Position numbers and translations under genes: made by a program. Of a stretch of DNA of 64,000 nt, positions 1 to 11,446 are shown one piece after another (position 1 is the stretch's first letter; the number at the start of each line of letters is the position of its first letter). The stretch lies in contig KN832875.1 of NCBI GenBank assembly GCA_000827325.1, positions 1,674,001 through 1,738,000 on the forward strand, read 5' to 3'. The notes beneath the pieces are model-generated. The model did not search any database. It was not told where the DNA came from and worked only from the letters and a program-made list of their open reading frames with translations. This DNA comes from Oidiodendron maius Zn (Eukaryota > Ascomycota > Leotiomycetes > Myxotrichaceae).

Positions 1-438
1 CATGGTCAAGTCAACACTGGCCGACATTCATCACGGATGTCGAGCATTGATTCCATAATTAATGGCCACGATGGTCGGCAATGAAATCCTCCAAGAGGAT
101 GAAAAGACAGGGACTGGATGATTTTCCTTGCGTCTTCCTTTTTTTCCACTTCGTTCCCCCCTCCGGCCGAAGAGTACTTGGTGGGAAGGGGGCCTCTTAG
201 GGATGGCTGTTGACGATGGTTTAAGATCACTTACTAGTTGAAACGGCCTCATGCTCAATAGTAATTGCAGCGAGATACATTGATATGGTAGTAGTATTGG
301 TAGTTAGGCTTTGGAGCTTCTATTTCATACTTTTACAGTCCTAATGATACAACCTGACTCCAAATCCAACCTACGAAGTCGGATTGAGGTGAATATTCAT
401 CCGCTACGTGCAATAAGCCCCGCCGGCTTCATTTCCGC
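1..438. other. Intergenic, left edge of window
   Basis: This is the 3' flank of the COX10 gene. No coding pattern, RNA gene or repeat stands out on either strand. The short ORFs here have no family motif or codon pattern to support them. Confidence 0.6.
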
Positions 439-1926
439 CTATCTATTTCGAGTAGAGAGCGCCGCATCCTCCTCTTCCTCGTCTTCCCACTCCTCCTCTC
501 CATCTAGCTCACCCATCACACTCCTCCATGCCCTCTGCCACATTCCCTTCTTCTGCACCATCGCCAGGACTAGCACGACAGGTAGATGCCATACCGACGC
601 CCAGAACAGGCCCCTAGCACTGCCCTTATGGCCCTCCAGTCTCCAAAACCTAAACGCCTCACGCACGAGCCAAATGTTCACGGGCGCGCTCGTCGCAGCG
701 AAACTCCACTCCGTGATTCCGTAGTAGCACAGCGCCACTGAGACCGGTATGCATGCCAGGCTGTACCTAAGCGCCACCCGCCCGTTCCGCGCGGGGTTCA
801 CCCAGCACAGCATCTTGTACCCGGCATCGCGGTACTCGTGTCGGATGCTCCAGGACAGGGACATGAAGTGTGCGAGCTGCCAGGCCACGAGCAGCGAAGC
901 CAGGAGCCAGGCTCCGGCATTCTGTTCCCCGAGGAGCAGCTCCCGCCAAGAATCCGACGTAGCAGATTGTCCTGCGGCGGCAGCCCAGCCCATCAGAGGG
1001 GGGATGCCGCCCACGACGGCCCCGACCCAGGTGTTAAGGACGGAAATGCGTTTCATAGGTGTGTACACCCCGGCGTAGAGGAAGATGTTCAGACCGCCAA
1101 GGAAGGAGACCGTGGGGTTGACGCCGTAGTATAAGGCCCCGATGCCCGCAAGGCCGGAGAGGATGGCGAAGAGAGCGGCACCGCGAGTTGATATCAGACC
1201 GCGGACGAGGGGGCGGTTGCGGGTGCGACTCATCATGGCGTCCCACTTCGGTTCATACAACATGTTTAGCGCGTTGGCGCTCGCGGCGCACAACGCGGTT
1301 CCGGTGGTGAGGAAAAGGAGCGTGAGGGTGGAGAGGGATGGTGTGGATGTCGCGGAGGGGAGGAGGAGCTCGTGGACCGGATAGAGGGAGTATGATGCGG
1401 TTGCGGTCAGGACGACGAGGACTGAGAGGCGAGGTTTGGAGAGGGAGAGGAGGACAGGGATGAGACGACGGAGAGAATTCGATGGAGCAGCAGATGCTTT
1501 GGTTGCTAGATTCGAGGAGGCATTTGGGGGAAGGACGAGATCTGCTTCGGCAGCTTCTTTTCGTTCTCTTTGTCGTCGACGGTGAGGGAGTTCTGCAACC
1601 GATGCCGAGGGGACAGCTGGGGATTCGGGAATTCGAGATGTCTTCGCGGCTTCAATTCCTGGCATCGATCCTCCTCGAGAGGTTGCAGCCGTCAATGCCC
1701 CTCTCTTCGGGCTCGTGTGAGCTTTCCCAATCATCGCATTTGCCGAGAAGTACCCATCTCGAAATCTACCTACTCCCGCGATGGTGTTCCTAATATTGGA
1801 AGTACCAGAGAAGTCTCTCCTAGCCGTTCGGATCGCCGCCTTTGCGCTTGCGCGGCAGCACGAAGCACATATCGTAGCAGAGGCATTCAATCGAAGAGCA
1901 CTGGTTGGCGGGAACCGTACAATCAT
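439..1926 (-). CDS. COX10: Protoheme IX farnesyltransferase, mitochondrial (COX10)
   Basis: The enzyme transfers a farnesyl group to protoheme to make heme O, the first step to the heme A of cytochrome c oxidase, and works in the inner mitochondrial membrane. The frame is a single exon of 495 residues. The first ~60 residues are rich in Arg, Ser and Ala with almost no acid, as in a matrix-targeting sequence. Residues 150-460 carry the UbiA prenyltransferase core: several hydrophobic helices, the polar motif N221-MLYEPKW-D229 followed by RTRNRP, the YTPMKR loop near 288, and the second polar loop DAGYKM near 367. The C-terminus is acidic (EEEWEDEEEE). The first ATG opens the targeting sequence, so this start fits. 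The length is normal for fungal Cox10. Known from the family: reaction and location. Seen here: motifs and helices. Confidence 0.93.
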   Translation of the reverse strand: MIVRFPPTSALRLNASATICASCCRASAKAAIRTARRDFSGTSNIRNTIAGVGRFRDGYFSANAMIGKAHTSPKRGALTAATSRGGSMPGIEAAKTSRIPESPAVPSASVAELPHRRRQRERKEAAEADLVLPPNASSNLATKASAAPSNSLRRLIPVLLSLSKPRLSVLVVLTATASYSLYPVHELLLPSATSTPSLSTLTLLFLTTGTALCAASANALNMLYEPKWDAMMSRTRNRPLVRGLISTRGAALFAILSGLAGIGALYYGVNPTVSFLGGLNIFLYAGVYTPMKRISVLNTWVGAVVGGIPPLMGWAAAAGQSATSDSWRELLLGEQNAGAWLLASLLVAWQLAHFMSLSWSIRHEYRDAGYKMLCWVNPARNGRVALRYSLACIPVSVALCYYGITEWSFAATSAPVNIWLVREAFRFWRLEGHKGSARGLFWASVWHLPVVLVLAMVQKKGMWQRAWRSVMGELDGEEEWEDEEEEDAALSTRNR

Positions 1927-2627
1927 CGCTCAATATTGGTGTTCCCTGGCATCATACAATTCGCAGTTCACGATCTCGGAAAGTCGTTGGTGCTGGCGAG
2001 GTTTGCGGATATGCTACGAGGCTGGCCAATCATCGCCTGCCGATTTGTACATGCTGGAACCTCCTAAATATTTTCATGCCCCAAATTACCTTTCCATTTG
2101 GCACTCCATACAATATTCTTCGGGTATTTGGTATTTCTCTCCTGATTCTCATGTGGAAATTTAAGGTCTAGACTGTGACATTCTAATGTTAGTATGATTT
2201 GGAAAAACGTATTAAAAGCCACGAAAATACTAGTTCGGATTGGTATGCCAAACAAAATAATGGGACTACCACGGAATTCAACAAGAGTTTATATCTCATA
2301 GAATCTAGACAATGAACCAGATGCGTATCTTACTTTATTGTAGATATGTCTATGAAGAAATATACGATACTAAGTTGCCTTCCAGGAGCGGCATTCGGGT
2401 TGAAAAAATAGGAAAATGGAGGGCGGGTTTCAGATGAGGGAAGCGGGAATGAGGAAGAGAGTAGCTAGAGGATCATATGTGTGCACACTAGCACTTTTGT
2501 ATTATAGAGCAGTTGTACATATTGACCTTGCCATACACCAGTGTTTTCCCGTACCCAATAACAATATGCCATTGCCTAGACTCCAGGGTATCTAGATGTC
2601 AACTACTAATATAGACACGAGTGCGTC
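1927..2627. other. Intergenic between COX10 and CET1
   Basis: The stretch holds the upstream region of COX10 and the 3' end of CET1, both transcribed leftward. It is AT-rich in the middle. I see no gene or repeat in it. Confidence 0.6.
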
Positions 2628-5057
2628 CTAAGTTGGAGGAACGGCCCTTGCAAGAACCCTCATATTATCCAGAAAGCCTTCCACCAATGAGACATATTCA
2701 TTCGCCTCCCCAGCCGCCGCGCGCCGCCCTTGCTCCTTGATAGCCGCTGTCGAAATTTCGATTTCAAGCTCATGCTCCTTATCCATCCGATTTACGCCCT
2801 GCAACAGGTTAGCAAAGTGAAGGCATGCGTGGATGGGTTCTTACATTGGCCGAAGTGATTTGTGTTACTTGCGTGAGATCAACTTGATAATGCGATTGCT
2901 TGTAGCTCAGACGATCTTTATTCCGGTCCGGAATCCGATTGTCTATACTCATAGCCTTCAATTCCTCTACATCACCATCATACCGCATTTCAAAGTTGAT
3001 GCTAATACGGCAGTCCAATGGAGATTGGGGGTTATAGATGTCGATATCTGCAATTCGGGCTTTGATAATCTTCGCGAGAATGGCTTTTGGCTCCTTCGGA
3101 TCTTGTGCATATGTTACTCGCACCTTGACTGGATGGCGTGCATTAAGCCTCTCTCGAACTGCGGGGGGGAGGGATGCATGATGAGAAGGTGGGAGCTCGA
3201 AGAACTTATCTGTCTCTCGTCGATGCAGGTAGTCGATTGGGACTCTCCTTTGGGCGCCTGGATTTTGCGGATTTTGCGGATGTGCTTGTGCGACATGTTG
3301 ATTCAAAAAATCATTTAAGCTGCGATGTTGAGTCTGTCATGGCATGTTAGTATTGTCTTAGCTTTGCCGAAGGTCAATCTTACCTCTGTCATGGAGCTCT
3401 TGAATCCTATGCGCGGGTTCTCTCTAAGGATGCATTCGGACAAGACTGGTAGAGTATATCTCTGGCTAGTGTCCTTGTCGATAAGCTGACCTATCTTTGC
3501 CTCAATTTCAACATCCACTCCATGACTGGCCAACTCTCCTAGATCGTTCCGTGACACAACATTTACGTACAGCCAATCGGCCACAATCTTCGTCATATCT
3601 TCGAACGGTTTCTTTCCAGTGATGCTCTTTTCCCATGGTCCCAAAATTCTAGAAGGATCTTCAACTTGACCAGCCATGGGAGGCCCTTGATTATGACCAT
3701 TGATATCGACTTTAGCAGGTGGGGGTGCAGCTTGAATAGGGATCGTAACGGGCTGAGCTCCATTCGCTTTGTTGTTCACCTTTGCCACGCCCAAAATGCT
3801 CTTCGAGCGCCCGATTACGCTCTGGGCCCAGATTGGTGGTTCTAGGTACCGGATGCGTTTCCTTGGTGGCTGTTTCGGAGAGGAGGTACTGCCAGAAGGC
3901 GTTCTGCGATTGCCATTAATTTGTGCCTTGATGTCGGGCTGCCCTAGTCGCTGCGGGTGCTCTACAGGTGCCTCCCGGTCCTCCATCTTGCGCTTCGCAG
4001 CATTAGTGGTATCCTGTTCAAGTTGAGGTGGTCGAGCTACATTATTATCTGTAGCTTGACCAGGCGGACGCGTTTTTGGGCTAACACTCATGCTGCGCTC
4101 CCTCTCACTTTGTGACCTCCGTTGTTGATCGCTTGCAGAGTTTCGTTGAGGATCGAAGCCGCCGGGTGTGCTTGGTAGCTGAGGAGTCGAGGAGGATGGA
4201 GGTGCGGGGGAGGTTCGGAACTGCGAGAAGGGCCCGGTAGGGACACCGCGCTGCTGATAGGGGCTCGTTGGCTGGACGAAGCCACCTGATGGTGGCCTCT
4301 GGGTTATGGGAGTCGCTATTGGGGTTCCGGGTTGTGAGTGCTGAGATTGCTGTCTTTGGTGGGTTGGAATTTGTGCGGGCGGGAACTGGCTTGTAGTTGC
4401 CGACACAGGGCTCTCTTGGGGATATTGACTGAAGTATGTTGCCTGACTGTGAGCAGAGGTAGGTGTCGAGTTTGAGGACTGTGATCTTTGTGGTTGCTGT
4501 TGCTGGAGATACGGGTGCGGTGCCCCAGGCATACCAATAGGCGGTGTCTGCGGAGTGGAGGGTGTCTGATTTTGGGAAATATTGGTTTGGAGATGGGGCG
4601 GCGCTGGAGTAGGCTGGGAATGGCTGTCGCGAGGCTGGAAGTTCGGTGGGTATTGGTGATGCTGCCCAGGACTCTGTGGGATCTGGTGCTGTGGAAACGG
4701 ATATTGGTTACTCATGAGTGTTGACACGGATTGCCGATACGGTGACTGTGCGGAGAAGGACCCCGCCGGGGACCGTAAATCATTCTGCGAGGGCGCTTGG
4801 AGAGGTGGTGGCGGCGGAGGGCGATTCGAGAAAACTCTTTGATCTTGGGATGGAGTTGGTGAAGGATAAGATCCCCGTGTCTTTCGTATATCCGCGCCAT
4901 AGTCTTTCGAGGGATGGCTGCCCGGCGAGCTCTGAAGGGGACGGCCGTAGTCTCGAAAGCTCTGCTGAGGAGGCGCTTGCACTGGCGTCACTGGCACCGC
5001 TTGTTTTTGCCTCGAGCTCTCTCCAGCTTCGTTGTTGATAATGGAACGGAGGTCCAT
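2628..5057 (-). CDS. CET1: mRNA-capping enzyme subunit beta (polynucleotide 5'-phosphatase, Cet1 family)
   Basis: The protein removes the gamma phosphate from the 5' end of nascent mRNA, the first step of cap formation, and acts in the nucleus with the guanylyltransferase. Three exons: 5057-3384, 3333-2845 and 2798-2628; introns of 50 and 46 bp; 777 residues. Residues 1-430 are a disordered Gln/Pro/Ser-rich region, usual in filamentous fungi. The catalytic tunnel domain follows. It has the metal-binding motif E517-I-E519-A-K521, a central beta motif RISINFE, and in the last exon the closing motif ELEIE (731-735). The ExExK and ELEIE glutamates bind the divalent metal in this family. The third exon is needed to supply the last motif, which supports the splice calls. 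An in-frame codon 27 nt upstream could extend the N-terminus. The gene is divergent from RPN2. Confidence 0.9.
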
Positions 5058-5874
5058 CTTGGCGATGCGACAGTCGCCCAGCACCCGGCCACGCGCGCCT
5101 TGCGCCTGACTAGAGGTATCTCGATCAGCTCTGTGCGCTGCGTCTCATCGGGCAATGGTATATCAATGCGTCAAAGAATGCGCTACACTCCGCAGACTCT
5201 GCGAGTTGGTGTTGCTGCAATGCCACAGGCGATCGCAAGCACGCAAACGGCGAGAACGGCTGGGCGTCGCGCAGATTGCGCAGAGACTCCGGTCGCAGTT
5301 GTCTTCAGAATCGGAGACACATATCTGGCAGGTCGCTGAAAGAGTGATTCGGCATTCACGGGCCTGAGGTTGGGTCGCGCACTTGGTTTTGCCAGTTTAC
5401 CACGACATTTTATTTTAGAAGTCTCCTCATTTAGACGAACTGGCTGCTGCCGTCATTCACACGGCTGTCCGCATAGGAGAGGCCTCGATAGAGCAATCAG
5501 ACATCTATGGATGGGTAGGGTACACTGGACATGTTCATTTTTTTTTAGGTACTTTGACTGTCCTCCTCTCCGTTCAACACTTGCGGATCGTAAAGCATAC
5601 TGCGTGACTTTCCCCCTATCCAGAGAGCAAGCCTGTGACGCGTGAGGAATTTATGCCTTGAATAAAAGGCATAAATGGTTCTTAGCCTGGTCGGCTAGGT
5701 CGCGGCTTGGTTACGTGACAAGCTGTGCCTGAAGACGAGATCATGAGCTGTAATCAATCAACGCTGTATCTCATCCTGCCCTAATCCATTTCCCATATCC
5801 TCCTCTCCTATCCATCACCACCCTGCAGTGACTCCGGTGCCCTTATAACTGTGAACAACCTCACCTCCTCAATC
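5058..5874. promoter_or_regulatory. Divergent promoter region of CET1 and RPN2
   Basis: This 0.8 kb lies between two divergently transcribed housekeeping genes, so it must carry both promoters. Its most visible element is the inverted repeat at 5649-5676, described separately. A T-rich run lies near 5538, and a pyrimidine-rich stretch runs into the RPN2 start. No ORF here has support. Confidence 0.6.
5649..5676. repeat. Perfect 11-bp inverted repeat upstream of RPN2
   Basis: The left arm ATTTATGCCTT (5649-5659) and the right arm AAGGCATAAAT (5666-5676) are exact reverse complements around a 6-nt spacer. It lies about 200 bp before the RPN2 start codon. It could be a dimeric factor site or a hairpin. 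I know of no named factor for it. Confidence 0.6.
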
Positions 5875-8800
5875 ATGCCTGGCTTGACCTCAGCCTCTGG
5901 CGTTCTGGGATTCCTCTCAGACACCGAGCCGGAGCTCAAGGTCTTTGCGCTGCAGACGCTGAATGATGATATCGATACCCTGTGGACTGAGGTAGCAGGC
6001 TCTGTGGGACAGATGTAAGTAGCCTTCTCACACTTCTTCACTCTGTATGTGCTGTGTGGCCTCGTCGTTCGTCTCGCTGACCATTCGCCAGTGAGGCACT
6101 CTATGAGGACGAAAGCTTCCCCGAGCGGCAACTAGCATCTCTGGTGTTGGCGAAAGTGTTCTACCACTTGGGGGAATATGATGAGAGCATGAATTTTGCG
6201 CTTGGCGCTGGGGATATGTTCAAGTTAGACCGGGCTGGTGAATTCGAAGAGACCATCATTTCGAAGTGCGTCGACACTTACATCAGCGTTACTGCTGCAC
6301 GCCACTCCGTCTCCCGGGAGGTAGTCGGAAATGGCATCCTTCCGACTCTTGCGACTTCCTTCGTAAGTGGAGCCAATGACTCGAACGGTGCTGCTCTCAC
6401 ATCCCCGACTACACCTTTCTCGCAGTCTGCGTTGCCATCGAAATCCCTCCTATCCAGAGCTTCCACGAATAACATAGAGGAGCAGCCTGTGCAGAAAGGG
6501 AAGCAAGGCTCCACCGTACTTCGGGATCGGGCAGCACAAGCAGCATTGGAGCAGGTCATTGAGCGACTCTTCGAAAGCTGTTTGGAGGAGGGCAGGTACA
6601 GGCAAGTTGTTGGCATTGCTGTGGAGGCGAAGAACCTTGAGGTTCTCCGGCGGGTAATCAAACGTGCTAGTGATGACGAAAGAAAATCACTGGGAAAGCA
6701 ACCCGAGAAGGGTAATGGGCCAGCAGAGGAGTTAATGGAATACGTCCTCGAAATATGTATGGGCGTGGTTCAGGAGAGGGGATTTCGTACGGAGATTTTG
6801 AGACTAATCTTAGATCTGCTGAGCGATATCCCCACACCAGACTACTTCTCGATCGCCAAGTGTGTTGTTTATCTGAATCAGGATGAGGAGGCCTCAACGA
6901 TGCTGAGGAAGTTGGTCGTAAGTATTATGCTTTGACGGAGCTGTATCCGCATTCTAACAAATGACAGGCAAATGAAGACCAGACATCTACGGCAATCGCT
7001 TATCAAATTGCGTTTGACCTCTACGACAATGGGACCCAGGAATTTCTCGCCAAAGTGATGAAGTCCTTACCCAAGAAGGCAGATGAAGCAGCGATCGAAA
7101 ATAAAGAGAACCGTGAGTAACACCGCCGGCTTGATATATTCGACGCTGACTATATACAGCTACGGAAACAGATGAGCTTCTCGGCGAGGTGAACGAGGAT
7201 GGGCCAGCTCCGAATTGGGATGATGTACCAGAAGCACACTTTAAAGTCTTCGACAGGATACGCAAGATCTTGGATGGCGGCGAAACTATTAGGCTGAACC
7301 TGGAATTCCTTTACCGCAATAATCACACAGACTTGAGCATCTTGAATAGAGTTCGGGATAGCCTTGAGGGCCGAAACTCTATATTTCACACTGCGGTCAC
7401 TTTCTGCAATGCTTTTATGAACCAAGGCACAACTAACGACAAGTTCTTCCGGGACAATCTTGAATGGCTCGGCAAGGCCGTAAACTGGTCCAAGTTCTCA
7501 GCAACCGCTGCTTTAGGAGTTATACATCGCGGGAATTTGACACAGTGCCGAAAACTGCTAGAACCTTACCTACCGCGCAAATCATCGCTTGCGGGGTCGA
7601 TTTTTAGCCAAGGTGGCGCACTATATGCTTATGGTTTGATTTACGCCAACCACGGCGCCGAAGCCCTAGAATACTTGAAAGACCAGTTCAAGGAGGCACA
7701 AGAAGAAGTTATTCAGCATGGTGGCGCTTTGGGGCTTGGTATTGCTGGAATGGCCACTGGCTCTGGAGAAATATATGAACTCCTGAAGCAAGTGCTTTAT
7801 ACAGACTCCGCGCTCAATGGCGAAGCTGTTGGTCTTGCAATGGGTCTCATCATGTTAGGCACTGGCAACATCAAGGCCTTAGAGGACATGATCAGTTACG
7901 CCCACGACACACAGCACGAAAAGATTGTTCGGGGCCTTGCAATCGGCATGGCCTTGATCATGTACGGCCGACAAGAGGGAGCTGATGAGCTCATCGAAGG
8001 GCTGCTAAATGACCCTGATCCAACCCTCAGATATGGCGGTATCATGACAGTTGCACTCGCCTATTGCGGAACTGGTAGCAACAAGGCCGTGCGGAAGCTG
8101 CTCCATGTTGCTGTCAGCGATGTTAATGATGATGTGCGACGTATCGCAGTCATGAGCTTAGGCTTTATACTGTTCCGGAAACCTGGCAGCGTGCCTCGTA
8201 TGGTTGAGCTACTGTCGGAGTCGTACAATCCGCACGTGCGATATGGAGCAGCCATGGCGCTTGGTATCTCTTGCGCTGGTACTGGATTGGATGAGGCAAT
8301 TGATCTTCTCGAGCCGATGATCAAAGATCCTACCGATTTCGTTCGACAGGGAGCGTTGATCTCCCTCGCCATGATTATGGTTCAACAGAACGAGGTAATG
8401 AACCCTAAGGTTGCCTCCATCCGCAAAACTCTCAAGAAGATTGTCGGTGATCGACATGAAGATGCGATGACCAAATTCGGATGCGCGCTTGCTTTAGGTA
8501 TCATTGATGCTGGGGGACGTAACTGCACCATTGGCCTGCAGACTCAAACAGGTAACCTTAACATGGCTGGAATTGTCGGCATGGCCGTCTTCACGCAGTA
8601 CTGGTACTGGTTCCCCTTCACCCATTTCCTCTCGCTGAGCTTCACTCCGACATCTATGATTGGTCTAGACCACGATCTCGAAATCCCAAGCTTTAAATTC
8701 CATAGTGCAAGTCGACCAAGTCTCTTCGATTACCCTCCTGAGCAAGAAGTGAAGGCAGACGAAGCGCCCACCCTGATTGCCACCGCTGTCCTATCAACCA

Positions 8801-9486
8801 CTGCTCAGGCCAAACGAAGAGCACAAAAAAAGGAGCGTGCTCAACGAAGAGAAAGTATGGATGTTGAGCAGACACCGACAACTCCGAAGATCCCGGCTCC
8901 GGCAGGTGACAAGATGGACGTCGAAGAGGAGCCCGCTCAGGATAAGGAACCGAAGGCGGATGAGAAGAAGGAGAGCGCAGAGGGGGAGAAAGAGGCCACC
9001 CCAGCAGAGGCAGCGAAGAAGAAGTTGGAGAAGGAGAAGGTCGGCTATGAGATTGAGAATATGTCCAGAGTACTCCCTGCTCAGCTCAAGTTCATCAACT
9101 TCCCAGCCGGCCGATACAAGCCAGTCAAAAAGGTTAGCATCTCCCAAATGCGGTGTTTGATTTCTGTGCTAACAATCTCGTAGCCCACTGGAGGTGTCAT
9201 TCTACTTATCGATACTCAACCGCAAGAAGATAAGGTCTTGATTGAGGAGAAACTGAAGCATATTTCTACCGAAAAGGCAGCGGCTCCAACAACCCTCGAG
9301 GACATGCGGAATGAGTCGTTCAACCTTCGACGACAGGCAGACGGTCAGACAGTAGTGCCCGGAGCCGGTGCAGCAGCTGCCGCTGGGGTGCTGACTGCCG
9401 TTGACGAAGACGAGGAAGGGGGGGAGGAGGCACAGGTCCCGGGGGAGTTTGAGTACTTCACAGACAACGAAGACGAGGCATCTTAG
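5875..9486 (+). CDS. RPN2: 26S proteasome regulatory subunit RPN2 (PSMD1 homologue)
   Basis: Rpn2 is the largest non-ATPase scaffold of the proteasome base. It contacts the ATPase ring and carries Rpn13, the ubiquitin receptor. Five exons: 5875-6014, 6092-6917, 6968-7112, 7160-9132 and 9184-9486, which join in frame to 1128 residues. An N-terminal helical region is followed by the toroid of proteasome/cyclosome (PC) repeats, seen as recurring Gly/Ala-rich units such as GGALYAYG, YGGIMTVALAYCGTG and YGAAMALGISCAGTG (about 7600-8550). A KEKE-type charged stretch (near 8810-9030) interrupts the C-terminal domain, as in other Rpn2 proteins. The length is close to the family norm. The start at MPGLTSASG matches the usual short lead into the first helix. 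Confidence 0.95.
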
Positions 9487-10161
9487 AGGACTGTAACTTT
9501 ACATAATTTCGTGTTCAGCCGACATACGGCTAGGGCCACTGATAGAAGCAGAATGCAATGTATAACAGCTCGTGTAGTGACACAAATCCGTCCCGGACAA
9601 GGTCGAACTGTAGGAGCTCTAGCTTGTGCCCCTTTCCCCACCCAATATCTTCTTAGCACTCTGTTAACACGTACGTCACCGATAGGACACCCTAGCTGTT
9701 TGCCACACGGAAAGAGAAGGTTGAGATGTAAGTGAGCAACTTTGGCCTGACTTAAAAGGTAACTTCCAAGCTAAAATCCTTCCCCAGAACCTCCGACCGC
9801 CGCCTTCGGAGACCGCGACGAGCCTCCACGCCGGCACTTAGACGTAACTATTATTGTTTGGTATTATATCTAGTTATCTCATGCCCAGAGATCCCTTTGC
9901 TAACAGTATTGACTCCTTTTCGCTCATAGCCATCCATCTGGAGCTACCGTGAATGTGATTACCTCTTCATCAGATATCATTGGCTCTGTCCCTGAGGCAT
10001 CTGGCAGTCTAAGCATCTAACCTCTTGTTTGTCTCGGAGAATATAAAACCTCTAGACCCCTTGCCTAGATCAGGCTGGATTTTCTATCTCTCCTTCGTGA
10101 ATATTTCTCTCTGACGTTACCTGCCCGGCCTCGCCGATTTCGATCAAATCGAGCGGTGGCA
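9487..10161. promoter_or_regulatory. Intergenic, upstream of the gene at 10162
   Basis: It contains the RPN2 3' flank and the presumed promoter of the next gene. A TATAAAA box sits at 10042-10048, about 115 bp before that gene's ATG, followed by a pyrimidine-rich stretch (10080-10110). A small GC-rich hairpin with arms CTCCGA/TCGGAG lies near 9795. Nothing else stands out. Confidence 0.5.
10042..10048 (+). promoter_or_regulatory. TATA box of the gene at 10162
   Basis: The sequence TATAAAA lies 114 bp upstream of the proposed ATG and before a CT-rich tract, an arrangement common for fungal core promoters. It supports the reality of the downstream small gene. Confidence 0.5.
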
Positions 10162-10731
10162 ATGGTCACGAGCCAGGACCCAGCTTCTCTCAAAGTATTA
10201 AATCTGTATACCAGTCAGAGACGTTTCAACCCCTTCAGGGCAAAGTGGTCACCACAGAGGAATACTCTCTTATTAAACGCGTCTCCACACCAAAAGATGG
10301 GCCGCAAGAGATCAAGCCCTACTTACCTCACACCTTCTATCCCGTGGCAGACAGCACTGAAGACAGCGTTATCCTGATCTGGGCACACCCGGATAACGTG
10401 GATGAGGTTATGGATCGGGTCTTTTTCTCGAATTTGCTAATGTATGTCAGCGACGTGCATGAGAAGAAGGTCTCGCTGAGTCCATTTCAGATTATGCTGA
10501 CACAGTGAGCTCCTCTCTCAACCTTTTATATTTAAGACTGGTGACTAAATTTGATTTCTTAGGCATGTCTCCGCTACTGCGCTGGTGGGTGCCATGGATG
10601 ATGTAGGCGGCATTCGCAAGGGTGGCGAGGTTGATGGGGCTGACGCCCATGATGGAGAAATACACCTCCAAGGAAGTCTGGGAAGCGATTACACAGGGGA
10701 AGCAGCTCTGAATTGTCGTTCATTGCTCTAA
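10162..10731 (+). CDS. Unrecognised small protein, three exons
   Basis: I do not recognise this family. The model joins 10162-10194, 10239-10504 and 10563-10731. The introns are 44 and 58 bp with GTATTA..TTCAG and GTGAGC..CTTAG borders, and the frame stays open to a TAA. The protein has about 155 residues, no signal peptide and no membrane segment. A run such as IWAHPDNVDEVMDRVFF followed by LLMYVSDVHEKKV looks like folded, conserved protein rather than chance ORF. The second half is Gly/Asp-rich (VGAMDDVGGIRKGGEV). A TATA box and a CT-rich leader upstream support transcription. The first exon (11 codons) is the least certain part. Confidence 0.5.
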
Positions 10732-11446
10732 GAAATCGGTCCCTGCTACTGACGATTGATCTTCCGTATCTCTGATTGCCTGTATGGGACAGGAATCGGA
10801 ATTTCTGTGTAGAAACACAATTTCGGAAGCTGGATTTAAAAAGAAATTTATATTTTATCACGTCCTATTTATGAATTGGCCCATACCAGGGCTTATCCAT
10901 TCTCTGCAAGCTGCACGTCCACTTGGCAAGCAAATAGCGTTCCTTTCTTCATGTGCAAGATAGAAAATCGGGGTTCGCATGGCCACACGGCGCTTTTTGT
11001 TTGAGGATTCATGGTTGTTCTATGATTTTTTTTTCAGGGTCATCGCCCTTTTAATTCAGTGATATTTCTACTTCTACTCCCTAATACTTCAATAAAAAGA
11101 GAGCTTGGCTAAATCATCGTCAACTTAGCTGATCCGTACCAAAAAGTTACAAAAAAAAGATACTTCTAGTGCATGCTACTGACTAACCGGCGGATAAAGT
11201 TGATCCAGCAGGGATCTCACGACTCTTAAGCATGTGCGCTTCTTCTGGCTAATACTCCATTGGAGCGCTTTCAGTGGGCAGTCTTGTGAACTACGATATT
11301 ACGGGTTATGATGAGCCGATACGATGGAGGGGGAAAGTTCCCCAGCTTTTACCTATACACATCTTAAATAGAGGGTCACTTCTCGGCCTGTCTGACGGGA
11401 ATTGGCGTTTTCTTTCCTACTCCCTTGCATACAATTTACTGGCAAA
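10732..11446. other. Intergenic upstream of the GH79 gene
   Basis: AT-rich 0.7 kb with a run of nine T near 11026 and several A runs. It probably holds the GH79 promoter, but I see no convincing TATA box or operator. No gene is evident. Confidence 0.5.
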
